DNA of 64,000 nucleotides, from positions 34,998 to 98,997 of the forward strand of contig CATVXH010000006.1 of the NCBI GenBank assembly GCA_958347955.1, read 5' to 3'. A program made the position numbers and the translations under genes. Position 1 is the stretch's first letter; each line of letters starts with the position of its first letter. The DNA comes from an uncultured Sutterella sp. Its GTDB lineage: Bacteria; Pseudomonadota; Gammaproteobacteria; Burkholderiales; Burkholderiaceae_F. Under the pieces are notes generated by a model. It was not told the DNA's origin, made no database searches, and saw only the letters and a program-made list of their open reading frames with translations. Positions 27,337-36,908 of this stretch are shown here, in pieces.

Positions 27337-28326
27337 CTATCCGATAAATTTCCTGTGTGACATTTTTACGTTATGTTGCTTAACCAACGCGTAATGTAAA
27401 GTAGTATCGATTTTTTGATGCCCTAACAATTGCTGAACTTGTTCTATGGGCATTCCTTTGTCTATCGCAACCGTTGCCAAAGTTCGGCGAAACTTATGAG
27501 GATGCACTCGGCCAATATTTAATTTTTCGCCATACTTTCGAAGTCTCGATTCAATTGCTCCAATTGTCATAGATCGTGAAGGTATTTTTAGTGAAACAAA
27601 AACAGAAGAGTTATCGTCATTCCTTGATTGTAGATAATCCTGCAAATGAAGTTTTGTACGCGCATCAAAATAGACAACTCGAGCTTTGTTGCCTTTACCG
27701 AACACAACGCATTCACGCTCTACAAAATTTATATCTTCTTTTTTCAAATGAACAAGTTCACCAACACGCATACCCGTTGATGCCAAAATATCGATCATTG
27801 CTAAATCACGAAGAGAAGTACAGTTATCTCTCAAAATCTCGAGCTGTTCGTCTGAATAGATTTCTTTGATTTGTTTTTCTGCCTTTACTTTATGAATCCG
27901 TCTAACAGGACTTTTGATGATGAGGTCTTCATCTTCCATCCAACCAAAGAAGCTTGATAAAATCCGGCGCACATTATCCAGTGTTGTTCTACTAATCCCA
28001 CGTTCTAGTTGGTAATTTTCCAGGTACTCCCTCAAATCATCAGTCGAAATTTGGCGGACTGGTTTTCTAACATACTCATTAAGACGACTGAGAGTTGACT
28101 CATAATAATGAATAGTTTTATGTGAACAACCTTCTACTTTCTTGGCAGATAGAAATCTCTGAATGAAATCCTCATCATTATCGGTTGAGGGTAATTTATT
28201 CAAACCCGACTGAAACATGTCATCATTCAATCTACAACTTAAAACTTTTTTTAAGTGAAGCAGTTGCTCATTGGAAAGTAAGCCAAACATATCCTGCAGA
28301 ATCGAATTAATCAGAAGATCTTTCAT
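27337..28326 (-). CDS. Tyrosine recombinase (XerC/D-like), probable hsdS invertase
   Basis: Phage-integrase-family recombinase of 329 residues. The N-terminal SAM-like core-binding domain spans about residues 50-140 (SHKTIHYYESTLSRLNEYV). The catalytic domain shows the first arginine in ASTGMRVGELVHL, H-x-x-R in HPHKFRRTLATVA, and the final histidine and tyrosine in LLGHQKIDTTLHYALV. All key residues are present. Its stop codon is five bases from the right inverted repeat of the split hsdS. Recombinases of this type placed next to hsdS genes are known to drive phase-variable restriction systems, so this is the probable inverting enzyme. Confidence 0.9.
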   Translation of the reverse strand: MKDLLINSILQDMFGLLSNEQLLHLKKVLSCRLNDDMFQSGLNKLPSTDNDEDFIQRFLSAKKVEGCSHKTIHYYESTLSRLNEYVRKPVRQISTDDLREYLENYQLERGISRTTLDNVRRILSSFFGWMEDEDLIIKSPVRRIHKVKAEKQIKEIYSDEQLEILRDNCTSLRDLAMIDILASTGMRVGELVHLKKEDINFVERECVVFGKGNKARVVYFDARTKLHLQDYLQSRNDDNSSVFVSLKIPSRSMTIGAIESRLRKYGEKLNIGRVHPHKFRRTLATVAIDKGMPIEQVQQLLGHQKIDTTLHYALVKQHNVKMSHRKFIG

Positions 28327-28430
28327 AACCGTTCAAACCTAAAGTTGTTTATATTGCAGGCAAGTCTATACACAAGAATTTTTAACTCAAATTTTTCATT
28401 AGACCTAAAGGAGAGTTTTGAATTATCATT

Positions 28431-28480
28431 TTTCTAATGGGATTCCATTAGAAAGAAACGTTGTAATATATTGATATTAC
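28431..28480. promoter_or_regulatory. Two adjacent palindromes upstream of the recombinase
   Basis: TTTCTAATGG and CCATTAGAAA form a perfect 10-bp inverted repeat around GATT (28431-28454). GTAATAT/ATATTAC around ATTG follows at 28463-28480. They lie about 105 bases before the recombinase start and just before the IS1380 fragment. They could be operators, recombination sites or transposon end sequences. Confidence 0.45.
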
Positions 28481-28519
28481 GATAGAAATTTTTGTTAAAA
28501 GTGCCTAGGGAGGCTGAGT

Positions 28520-28864
28520 ATGACCAAGCCGGGCTATCAAATTAGCTTTTCCAACGCCGACAACGTTTCGGCATGGGGTGGAATGGCTCTTTGGGCACAA
28601 TTTTTAAAAGGTCTTCGCTTTAGAGATCAGCTGACTCGATGGTCTTTGCCTCATCCCCAATCCAATCGCGGCTATGATCCCTGTTTGCTTGTCGAACAAT
28701 TTGTCACCAACGTTCTTTGTGGGGCCAATCGATTCTGTCACATGAATACTTTACGCACTGATAAGGTGATCCCTCAGATTTGCGATTGGTCTAAGATGCC
28801 AGAGCAAAAGGCTTTCATGGGCTCTGGTCACGCTAGAAGCGATATTACTATGAAGATAGGTTAG
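28520..28864 (+). pseudogene. Truncated IS1380-type transposase
   Basis: The 114-residue frame begins like an IS1380-family transposase: a leader, then ALWAQFLKGLRFRDQLTRW, YDPCLLVEQFVTNVLCGAN and LRTDKVIPQICDWSKMPEQKAFM. A complete transposase has over 400 residues and a DDE domain; here homology ends at KAFM and the frame closes a few codons later. The element is a remnant of about a quarter of the gene. AGGGAGG precedes the ATG. Confidence 0.7.
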
Positions 28865-29136
28865 GGGAGCCAACTCCATTTTTCCAGTGCGGAATAATGC
28901 CTTCATTTTTCGGGGGCGACGACAATGCTGGGGAGAGATCCTTGAAGACAGTCTTCGCCTACGGATCCAGCTTTCCTGAGTTATTGGCTCCCGTTCGTAC
29001 GCAAAATTAAACCTTCTTTACTCGACAGAGTTTTAACTACAAAATAGTTAAAAATTAGTTGTAGGGGATAAACCCCATGAAAATAAAGAGGTTAGATTCA
29101 ATTTGATATAAGTGATTTTTGATAAGATGAAACTTA
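28865..29136. other. Gene-free spacer between IS remnant and helicase
   Basis: No gene recognised in these 272 bases. They may contain the far end of the IS1380 remnant and the promoter of the helicase gene, but no terminal repeat could be matched. Confidence 0.35.
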
Positions 29137-30738
29137 ATGCCATTTCGGCAAGTGGACTCACCGAGCGATTCTATTACAACTATGTCTGAAGCTGAACTTT
29201 ATTTGGTAATCGGTATCGCTATTGTGCTCGCCGTCATAGTAGTGATACGTTTTTGGTTAGTAGCTCAAGCCAAAATCTTTTGTGATCGTATCGGCGCACA
29301 GACTCTTTTTTGCGATGATCAGTCTAAAAACAGAAATGCGTTTATCAGTTTACAGTCCGATTTGGAAAAAAGCTTTTTTAATCAATTTATTAGAGCGAAT
29401 GATGAAAAAAGATTTATTGATCATTACTCTACCATTGCCTCTGAAGCAAAAGTTCTTCAACGCCGCTTAGAATTTTTCTCTCTAAAAACCCCAAAAGTTA
29501 TCACTAATTTTTTAGCGGATTTTGATCGGCTACATTCTTCGGTTAGGACACATAACGAGACTTTCATCCAAGCAATTCTGGCTACAAACAAGGATTTCTT
29601 TGACCATTGTTTGAAATATCCACTCGATGAACAACAGCGTCGCGCAATTGTCTCCGAAGAAAACAATTGTTTGGTTGTAAGTAGCGCTGGTAGCGGAAAA
29701 ACCTCCTCTATCGTTGGGAAAGTCAAATACCTAACAGAAGTTAAAAAGATACCCCCCGAAAAAATCCTTCTAATTAGCTATACCAACAAGGCTGCGGCCG
29801 AGTTGACCGAAAGGTTGGGGGTAGCCGGTCTCAAAGGTTACACTTTTCACAAGTTGGCAATGGATTTGATTGGTAAAGCCACAGGACAAAAGCCATCTAT
29901 TTGCGATAAAACGGATGCTGTTTTTCTAAAACTTTATCACGAACTTCTAAACGAACGAGATTTTAAACGTCATGTCGTTGAGTATTTAATCGATAGACAG
30001 AGTTTGTTAACAGATAACGAGAAAAAGGAACGGGAATATCGACAACGCTTATCCGAACTTAAACAAGATCGGTTAAAAGCAGATTTTCCTGATATGGATG
30101 GAAACGTTATTTATGTTAGAAGCGAACAGGAGCGAAAAATCTGTCTCGCACTATCTTTACTTAGTGTGAAATTCCGATATGAGGAACCTTATGAGCATCA
30201 GGTTGCTGATGAGATGCATTCACAGTATAGACCGGACTTTTCCATTTATTTTGAAAAAGAGGGGCAAATAAAACGCATCTATTTGGAGCATTTTGGCATA
30301 AATGAAAAAGGTCTCGTTCCTGTTTGGTTCGCAAGAGACAAGGGAATTTCTTATGAAGAGGCCAACCGAAAGTACAATGATGGCATTACTTGGAAAAGGG
30401 CACTTCATGAAAAATTCCACACGGTTTTGCTGACCACCTCAAGCGCAGACTTTCTCTATAGCGACATCAAAAATAAACTCAAGCAGCTGTTGCAAAATGC
30501 TGGTGTCCCCATTGAAGAAAAAGGTGAAGAGCAACTCTATGAACTATTTTTACCCAGAGACAGCATTGAAGAAAAGACTTTTATTCGATTGGTAATCAGT
30601 TTTATCACACTATTGAAAACGAGTTGTAAAACGCTTGACGAAGTCATAAACGAAGTAAAAAAGGCTCATGACACCCAAAGCCTTTTTGCCATTAAATACA
30701 TTTTTAAGCCAGTATATGAACGCTACAATAAAGCATAA
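29137..30738 (+). pseudogene. UvrD/Rep-family helicase, N-terminal part of a broken gene
   Basis: The 533-residue frame has a membrane helix near the N-terminus (YLVIGIAIVLAVIVVIRFWLV), then the SF1 helicase start LDEQQRRAIVSEENNCLVVSSAGSGKTSSIVGKV split as Q-motif and Walker A (SSAGSGKT), and motif Ia SYTNKAAAELTERL. A middle insert with a PD-(D/E)XK-like look (YRPDFSIYFEKEGQIKRIYLE) follows. It is of the helicase IV-like type. The frame ends at YERYNKA just before the Walker B region, which resumes at about 30805. All three forward frames contain stops in between. Two starts are possible (29137 or ATG at 29182). Confidence 0.75.
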
Positions 30739-30789
30739 AAAAGAAAGAATTAGATAGACTTAACTGAAGTTCATTAGAAAGCAAACTAA

Positions 30790-31800
30790 AATAGCAACGC
30801 TTCTCATCCTGTTCAATACGACTACATCATAGTGGATGAATTCCAAGATATTTCGGTAGACCGCTATCAATTTTTGAATGCACTTCGATCAAGTTCAGTG
30901 CCAGCAAAACTTTTCTGTGTCGGTGATGATTGGCAATCGATCTACCGCTTCTCTGGCAGCGATATGTCGTTATTTAATCAATTTTCCGATTATTTTGGTC
31001 CTACAGAAATCGACAAAATCGAAACAACCTATCGATTTGGAGAACCATTAGTTAGTTTATCCTCCGAATTTATTCAGAGAAATCAAGCGCAGATCAAAAA
31101 GGCAATTCATCCTTTTAACGCAAACGTAAACACGCAGTTAGTATTTCAATCTTACGATAAATTCACTTATCGGGATCTTATCGAAGAATTGGTTAGCAAG
31201 GTTCCTGCAAATCAATCTCTATTTTTGTTAGGGCGCTATTCATTTGACGATTACCACTTGTCATTGCATTTTAAGTCAATCAAAGAAGGTGGGCGCTTTT
31301 ACTACTTAATCAACGGAAGAAAAATAGAATTTTTGACCATTCATAAGTCAAAGGGTTTAGAAGCGGATTACGTAATTGTTCTTCAATGCAACAAGGACAG
31401 ATACGGTTTTCCGTCGCTTCTCAGTGATGATTGGATACTGAATTATGTTCTGACTAAATCCGATAAATATCCTTATGCTGAAGAGCGTAGGATTTTTTAT
31501 GTTGCAATTACGCGGGCTAAAGTCAAAACCTATGTGCTTTATCACAAATCAACACCCTCAGTGTTTATCGATGAATTTTTACATCCAAAGAAAACAACTA
31601 AACCAAAAGTCAATTTGTATGCTAACCGAATGAAGCCTTGGACATTGGGCGAAGAGAGATTTTTACTGAAGCTCTATGAAGAAGGCAAGAGTACCAATGA
31701 AATTGCTTTTAAACTTAAGCGCACCCCTACGGCTATCGTGATGCGCTTGGGAGAAATCCAAAGTCGAGGATTTAAAAAGCGTTATCGCGCCAGATATTAA
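30790..31800 (+). pseudogene. UvrD/Rep-family helicase, C-terminal part of the broken gene
   Basis: Continuation of the preceding helicase. It opens with HPVQYDYIIVDEFQDISVDRY, which includes the Walker B/motif II DEFQD, then VGDDWQSIYRFSGSD (motif III), TTYRFGEP (motif IV), LTIHKSKGLEADYVIVLQ (motif V) and RRIFYVAITRAK (motif VI). A C-terminal SANT/HTH-like tail follows (WTLGEERFLLKLYEEGKSTNEIA). No start codon with a ribosome site precedes it. Between 30738 and 30790 the sequence still resembles coding DNA but needs several small indels to read through, so the gene is inactive or the region is mis-assembled. Confidence 0.75.
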
Positions 31801-31900
31801 GTCTGAGTTTCAAAAGATTTAAAATTTCTATTTATTAACTCTACCTCTGCGTCATTTTGTGTGTGAAATCCTATAAAATTAGCCAACTCAAGAAGATAAT

Positions 31901-31976
31901 GACCCCATGGTGAAACAGGATATCACGATAGCCTCCTAAGCTGTAATTCTGGGTTCGAGTCCCGGTGGGGTCGCCA
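31901..31976 (+). tRNA. tRNA-Arg(CCT)
   Basis: Full cloverleaf: acceptor GACCCCA/TGGGGTC, D-arm GTGA...TCAC, anticodon stem ATAGC/GCTGT with loop CTCCTAA (anticodon CCT), T-arm CTGGG-TTCGAGT-CCCGG and encoded CCA. It stands at the right edge of the AT-rich island and is a plausible integration target, although no duplicated 3' end was found at the left edge. Confidence 0.95.
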
Positions 31977-32021
31977 ATTTCCTGGCCTCGGTTATTTGAA
32001 ATTCTTAAGACTTGAACATAG

Positions 32022-32060
32022 GAGCCTCGCTGCTGACACGCTGGCGAGGCTCTTTGCTTT
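32022..32060 (+). terminator. Terminator after tRNA-Arg
   Basis: Arms GAGCCTCGC and GCGAGGCTC with a 13-base loop, followed by a T-rich run. The remainder of 31801-32241 apart from the tRNA shows no gene. Confidence 0.8.
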
Positions 32061-32241
32061 TATGGTGGCTCCTTGTTGAAATGGGAAGCTAACCGCTAAA
32101 AATTATCAGTAAAATAGCGAACTTGCGGAAAGATTTCGGGGAATAAATTCTCAGTTGTTCTTTGAAACGACTTTTAGTGTCAGCATCTGGCAAATCTTTG
32201 AGTGCAAATTTGTTGTCTTTAGGTTCTTGGATTGATTTTCA

Positions 32242-34209
32242 ATGGCTACTAAACGTTCTGAATACGGTGAATCCAGTATTAAAGTTTTAAAAGGTCTTGA
32301 GCCGGTCAAACAGCGTCCGGGCATGTACACGTTAACCGATAACCCCTTGCACATTATTCAGGAAGTTATCGATAACTCCAGTGACGAAGTTTTAGCCGGC
32401 GGCGCTTCCCGAATTGAAGTGACTCTGCACGCGGACGGCTCTGTGACCGTGACTGACGACGGCCGCGGTATTCCGGTGGGCATTCATAAAGAAGAGGGAG
32501 TGCCCGCGGTGCAGCTTGTTTTCACACAACTGCATGCGGGCGGCAAATTTGAAAAGGATTCCGGAGGCGCGTATTCGTTTGCGGGCGGTTTGCACGGCGT
32601 CGGCGTTTCCGTCACCAACGCGTTGTCAAAACGACTTGAAGTGACAGTGTGGCGCGAGGGAAAAGAGCACCGCATCGTTTTTGCCGATGGAGACGTGATC
32701 GAACCGTTGACAAGCCAAAAGAGTCCGAGACCGAAATCTTCTACCGGCACATGCGTGCATGTGTGGCCTGACCCAAAATACTTTGACAGCCCCAATATTC
32801 CGGTGGAGCAGTTGGTGCGACTTTTGCGTTCCAAGGCGGTTTTGATGCCGGGCTGCGAAGTGGTCTTTAATAACGAAAAGAATCAAACAACGCAGACTTG
32901 GAAGTTTGATGGCGGACTCAGAGAGTATCTTTTATCAGAAATGACCGCCGAGCCCATGATTCCTCCTTTTGAATCCAGCGGTTATGCGGAAGATGAGTCC
33001 ATGGGTTTTGCCGTGGGGGAAGGCGCGAGCTGGGTGGTTGCCTGGCAGGAAGAGGGGGTTCCCGTTCGCGAAAGCTACGTGAACCTGATTCCGACGCCCG
33101 CCGGCGGCACACATGAATCGGGTTTGCGCGAGGGGCTGTATCTGGCAATTAAAGCGTTTATTGAAGCGCACGGTCTGATGCAGAAAAATGTCAAGCTTTT
33201 GACAGAAGACGTCTTTGCCAGGGCGAGCGCCATTTTGAGCGCAAAAGTTCTCGATCCCCAATTTCAGGGGCAAACAAAGGAGCGCCTCAATAACCGTGAT
33301 GCGCTGCGATTGGTGAGTAATTTTGTTCGCACGCAATTTGAATTCTGGCTCAACGGCCATGTGGAAGAGGGTAAAAAACTCGCGGAACTGGTGATTAAGC
33401 AGGCCCAGGCGCGGCAGAATTCGGCTAAAAAAGTCATAAAGCGCAAGGGCTCAAGCGTGGCGGTGTTGCCCGGCAAGCTCACCGATTGCGAAAGCGAGGA
33501 TATCAGTAAAAATGAGCTCTTTTTAGTCGAAGGGGATTCGGCAGGCGGTTCCGCGAAAAAAGGGCGCGATAAAGATTTTCAGGCTATTTTGCCTCTGCGA
33601 GGAAAGGTGCTCAACACTTGGGAAGTGGATCGGGACCGCATCTTCGCCAATAATGAAATTCACGATATTTCGGTGGCGATCGGCGTCGATCCCCATGGTC
33701 CCGATGAGGAGCCCAATCTGTCGGAACTGCGTTACGGCAAGATTTGCATTATGGCCGATGCGGACGTGGACGGCTCTCACATTCAGGTGCTGCTCCTGAC
33801 ACTCTTTTTCCGTCATTTCCCGGCTTTGATCCGCAAGGGTCATGTGTTTGTCGCCCGTCCGCCGCTTTTCCGCGTGGATGTGCCAAAAACAGGCCGCAAA
33901 CCGGCGCGCACCGTCTATTGTTTGGATGAACGCGAATTGGCCGTGGAGCGCAAAAAGCTCGAGAAAGAAAAGGTCAATATGGAAAAGGTGAAAATATCGC
34001 GCTTTAAAGGTTTGGGTGAGATGAGCGATCAGCAACTTTGGGAGACCACGCTCAATCCCGAGACGCGCCGCCTGATGCCCGTGACCTTCGGGGATTTAAC
34101 TTTTGCGGAAAGCCGCGAGATGTTTGACATGTTGATGGGCCGTTCGGAAGCGGCGATGCGCCGTGCGTGGATGGAAAACAATGGCGACCAGGTTGAAGTG
34201 GATATTTAA
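32242..34209 (+). CDS. parE: DNA topoisomerase IV subunit B
   Basis: ATPase subunit of topoisomerase IV, which separates daughter chromosomes. GHKL ATPase motifs are visible: VIDNSSDEVLAGGA, DDGRGIPVG and GGLHGVGVSVTNALS. The TOPRIM region has LFLVEGDSAGGSAKKGRD and the metal site MADADVDGSHIQVLLL. Length of 655 residues is typical. Presence of parC 11 bases downstream and the compact C-terminus identify it as ParE rather than GyrB. Confidence 0.95.
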   Translation: MATKRSEYGESSIKVLKGLEPVKQRPGMYTLTDNPLHIIQEVIDNSSDEVLAGGASRIEVTLHADGSVTVTDDGRGIPVGIHKEEGVPAVQLVFTQLHAGGKFEKDSGGAYSFAGGLHGVGVSVTNALSKRLEVTVWREGKEHRIVFADGDVIEPLTSQKSPRPKSSTGTCVHVWPDPKYFDSPNIPVEQLVRLLRSKAVLMPGCEVVFNNEKNQTTQTWKFDGGLREYLLSEMTAEPMIPPFESSGYAEDESMGFAVGEGASWVVAWQEEGVPVRESYVNLIPTPAGGTHESGLREGLYLAIKAFIEAHGLMQKNVKLLTEDVFARASAILSAKVLDPQFQGQTKERLNNRDALRLVSNFVRTQFEFWLNGHVEEGKKLAELVIKQAQARQNSAKKVIKRKGSSVAVLPGKLTDCESEDISKNELFLVEGDSAGGSAKKGRDKDFQAILPLRGKVLNTWEVDRDRIFANNEIHDISVAIGVDPHGPDEEPNLSELRYGKICIMADADVDGSHIQVLLLTLFFRHFPALIRKGHVFVARPPLFRVDVPKTGRKPARTVYCLDERELAVERKKLEKEKVNMEKVKISRFKGLGEMSDQQLWETTLNPETRRLMPVTFGDLTFAESREMFDMLMGRSEAAMRRAWMENNGDQVEVDI

Positions 34210-34220
34210 GGAGATCGGAC

Positions 34221-36803
34221 GTGACTAAAAATCAAACGCAAGATTTGTTCTCGGCTGATCTTTTCAGCGGTGAGGATAAGAAAGAGGAAATCGAGGTGAA
34301 GACTGAAGAGCCGCAAGGCGATTCCCTCGCAGACTTCTGCCCGGAAGGTGAGTCTGAATTGCCTGATCCTCAGTCTCAAGCTCAGGAGCAGGAGCCCGAA
34401 CCCGAACTTGAGCCCGAGCCTGAGCCCATTCCGTTAGAGTCTCGCCCGGTGTTATCCGGTGATGACGGGGAGCGTCTGACGCTTGCCCATTTCGCGAGCC
34501 ACGCCTATCTTGAATACGCCATGTCGGTGGTCAAAGGGCGCGCTCTGCCGGCGATAGGCGATGGACAAAAACCCGTGCAGCGTCGCATTCTTTACGCCAT
34601 GCACGACATGGGATTGGGCCGTGCCGACGCAAAGACCGTAAAGAGCGCCCGCGTGGTGGGTGACGTGTTGGGTAAATTCCATCCGCACGGTGACTCGGCC
34701 GCCTACGAGGCCATGGTTCGCATGGCGCAAGACTTCAATATGCGCTATCCCCTGGTGTTGGGGCAAGGCAATTTCGGAAGCCGAGACGGAGACGGGGCTG
34801 CCGCCATGCGTTACACCGAAGCAAGGCTTACCAAAATTTCCCGCTTACTGCTCGATGAAATTGATGAAGGCACGGTGGACTTTATGCCCAACTACGACGG
34901 GGCCTTCATGGAACCGCAGATGTTGCCCGCGCGGCTGCCCTTTGTGCTTTTAAATGGCTCGAGCGGCATTGCCGTCGGCATGGCCACCGAAATTCCGCCT
35001 CACAACATTAAGGAGGTGGCCGCGGCTTGTCTGATGCTTTTGGACAATCCCGAGGCCGGTCTTGACGATATTCTTTCCGTGATGCCCGCGCCGGACTTTC
35101 CGATGGGTGGCCAGTTAATCAGCAAAAAGGACGATATTCGAGACGCTTACCGCACCGGAAGGGGAACGCTGAAAGTGCGCGCCCGCTACACGTTTGAAGA
35201 AATGCAGCGTGGCCACTGGCGCCTCATTGTGACGGAGTTGCCGCCAAACACCTCCGCCCAGCGAGTTCTCAATGAAGTGGGAGAAATCACCAATCCGAAA
35301 ATCCGTCCGGGGAAAAAGACATTGTCAGCGGAACAGCAACAGGCCAAGGCCGCGATGCTTGCGCTTTTGGATTCCGTGCGAGATGAAAGTGACAAGGAAA
35401 CCCCCACTCGATTGGTTTTTGAACCCAAGAGCAAGAACGTTAACCGCGATGAGTTTGTGAACGCCCTGTTGGCGCAAACAAGTCTGGAAAGCAACGTCTC
35501 AATGAACCTTGTGATGGTGGGCTCAGACGGCAAACCCCGTCAGAAGTCGCTTGTGGACATTCTGAACGAGTGGCTCGCTTTCCGTTTGCAGACCGTTCGG
35601 CGCCGCACTCAGTTCAGACTCGATAAAACACTGGAACGCATCCATATTATGGAAGGGCGTCATTTGGTGTATCTGAATTTGGATGAGGTGATCGCCATCA
35701 TTCGAGAGTCCGATGACCCCAAAGAGGCCCTGATGGCCCGCTTCCCCTTAAGCGAAGTGCAGGTTGAAGACATTTTGGAAATTCGCTTGCGCCAATTGGC
35801 TCGCTTGGTCGGCATCAAAATTGAAGCGGAATTGGCTGAACTTAATAAAACAAAAGGCTCTCTGGAGAGACTGTTGGGTTCAGACAAACTCATGCGCAAT
35901 CTGGTCGCCAAGGAAATCGCTCAAGATGCCGCGGAGTTTGGCGATGAAAGACGCACGCTCATTGAAGAGGCTTCACGCGCGGAGATGAGTCAGACGGTGG
36001 TTGACGAACCGGTCACTGTGGTCATCAGCCAGAAAGGCTATGTGCGCTCTCGTAGCGGGCACGGTCATGACGCGACGGTAATGACCTACAAGATGGGGGA
36101 CGCCTTCGGGGTGGCGTTTGAATGCCGCACAACCGATCAGATGGTGGCTGTTTCCGACACCGGCCGCGTTTACACGATCGCGGTGTCGGATTTGCCGAGC
36201 GCCCGAGGCGATGGATTGCCTCTAAATAGCTTTATCGATCTTGAAAAGGGATCTTCCATCATCGGTTACTGTGTGGCAAAACCGCAAGACAGAATCGTGA
36301 TGGCCACAAGCGAAGGCATGGGTTTTGTTTGCCAATTCAAGGATCTTTTGGCAAGAGTTCGCGCCGGTAAGAACTTCATCAAAGTTGATGAAAAGGGGGT
36401 GAAGATTCTTGTGCCGCAGGTGGTCCGCGAAGGTCAGACGCTTTTGGCCTGTTTGTCCGAAGAGGGGCGCTTGTTGATTTACGACCTCAATGAGGTACGG
36501 GTGCTGCCCGGCGGAGGCAAGGGGGTGGTTCTCATGGACCTTAACCTTAATGAGTCGCTCGTGCTCGCCAAGCCCATCGACGCCGAGGGAGTTCTTGTCA
36601 CCGGCATCGGCAGGGGTGGCAAGGAACGCGAGTACGCCGTCAAGAAAGCGGTGCTTGAATACCATATGGGTCATAGGGCGAGAAAGGGCAAGGCGTTGGA
36701 TATTCGTTGGAAAGCGACGGATTTGAAACCGTTGCCTAAGAAAGAAGGCGGGAATCAGGAACCCGAAGAGAAAACCGAGGAAGTTTCCGACACGCTTTTT
36801 TAG
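34221..36803 (+). CDS. parC: DNA topoisomerase IV subunit A
   Basis: DNA-breaking subunit of topoisomerase IV. The catalytic tyrosine is Y198 in AAMRYTEARL. The quinolone-pocket segment HPHGDSAAYEAM keeps the serine (S159) and acidic residue (E163) of susceptible enzymes. The C-terminal beta-pinwheel follows from about residue 600. Unusually, the N-terminus carries an extension of about 85 residues rich in acidic residues and proline, including an EPEPELEPEPEP tract, before the normal start region LTLAHFASHAYLEYAM. It follows parE with GGAGAT as ribosome site and forms one operon with it. Confidence 0.95.
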   Translation: MTKNQTQDLFSADLFSGEDKKEEIEVKTEEPQGDSLADFCPEGESELPDPQSQAQEQEPEPELEPEPEPIPLESRPVLSGDDGERLTLAHFASHAYLEYAMSVVKGRALPAIGDGQKPVQRRILYAMHDMGLGRADAKTVKSARVVGDVLGKFHPHGDSAAYEAMVRMAQDFNMRYPLVLGQGNFGSRDGDGAAAMRYTEARLTKISRLLLDEIDEGTVDFMPNYDGAFMEPQMLPARLPFVLLNGSSGIAVGMATEIPPHNIKEVAAACLMLLDNPEAGLDDILSVMPAPDFPMGGQLISKKDDIRDAYRTGRGTLKVRARYTFEEMQRGHWRLIVTELPPNTSAQRVLNEVGEITNPKIRPGKKTLSAEQQQAKAAMLALLDSVRDESDKETPTRLVFEPKSKNVNRDEFVNALLAQTSLESNVSMNLVMVGSDGKPRQKSLVDILNEWLAFRLQTVRRRTQFRLDKTLERIHIMEGRHLVYLNLDEVIAIIRESDDPKEALMARFPLSEVQVEDILEIRLRQLARLVGIKIEAELAELNKTKGSLERLLGSDKLMRNLVAKEIAQDAAEFGDERRTLIEEASRAEMSQTVVDEPVTVVISQKGYVRSRSGHGHDATVMTYKMGDAFGVAFECRTTDQMVAVSDTGRVYTIAVSDLPSARGDGLPLNSFIDLEKGSSIIGYCVAKPQDRIVMATSEGMGFVCQFKDLLARVRAGKNFIKVDEKGVKILVPQVVREGQTLLACLSEEGRLLIYDLNEVRVLPGGGKGVVLMDLNLNESLVLAKPIDAEGVLVTGIGRGGKEREYAVKKAVLEYHMGHRARKGKALDIRWKATDLKPLPKKEGGNQEPEEKTEEVSDTLF

Positions 36804-36833
36804 CCTAGATCGGGACAACGATTGGCTCTGAAC

Positions 36834-36874
36834 AATACCCCGTTAGCCAGACAACCGGCCAACGGGGTATTTTC
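36834..36874. terminator. Bidirectional terminator between parC and autotransporter
   Basis: Arms AATACCCCGTTAGCC and GGCCAACGGGGTATT pair almost completely across a short loop, followed by a T-run on the plus strand. Confidence 0.85.
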
Positions 36875-36908
36875 ATGGGAAAAAAAGTGTGTCAATTTTC
36901 GTTTTATC

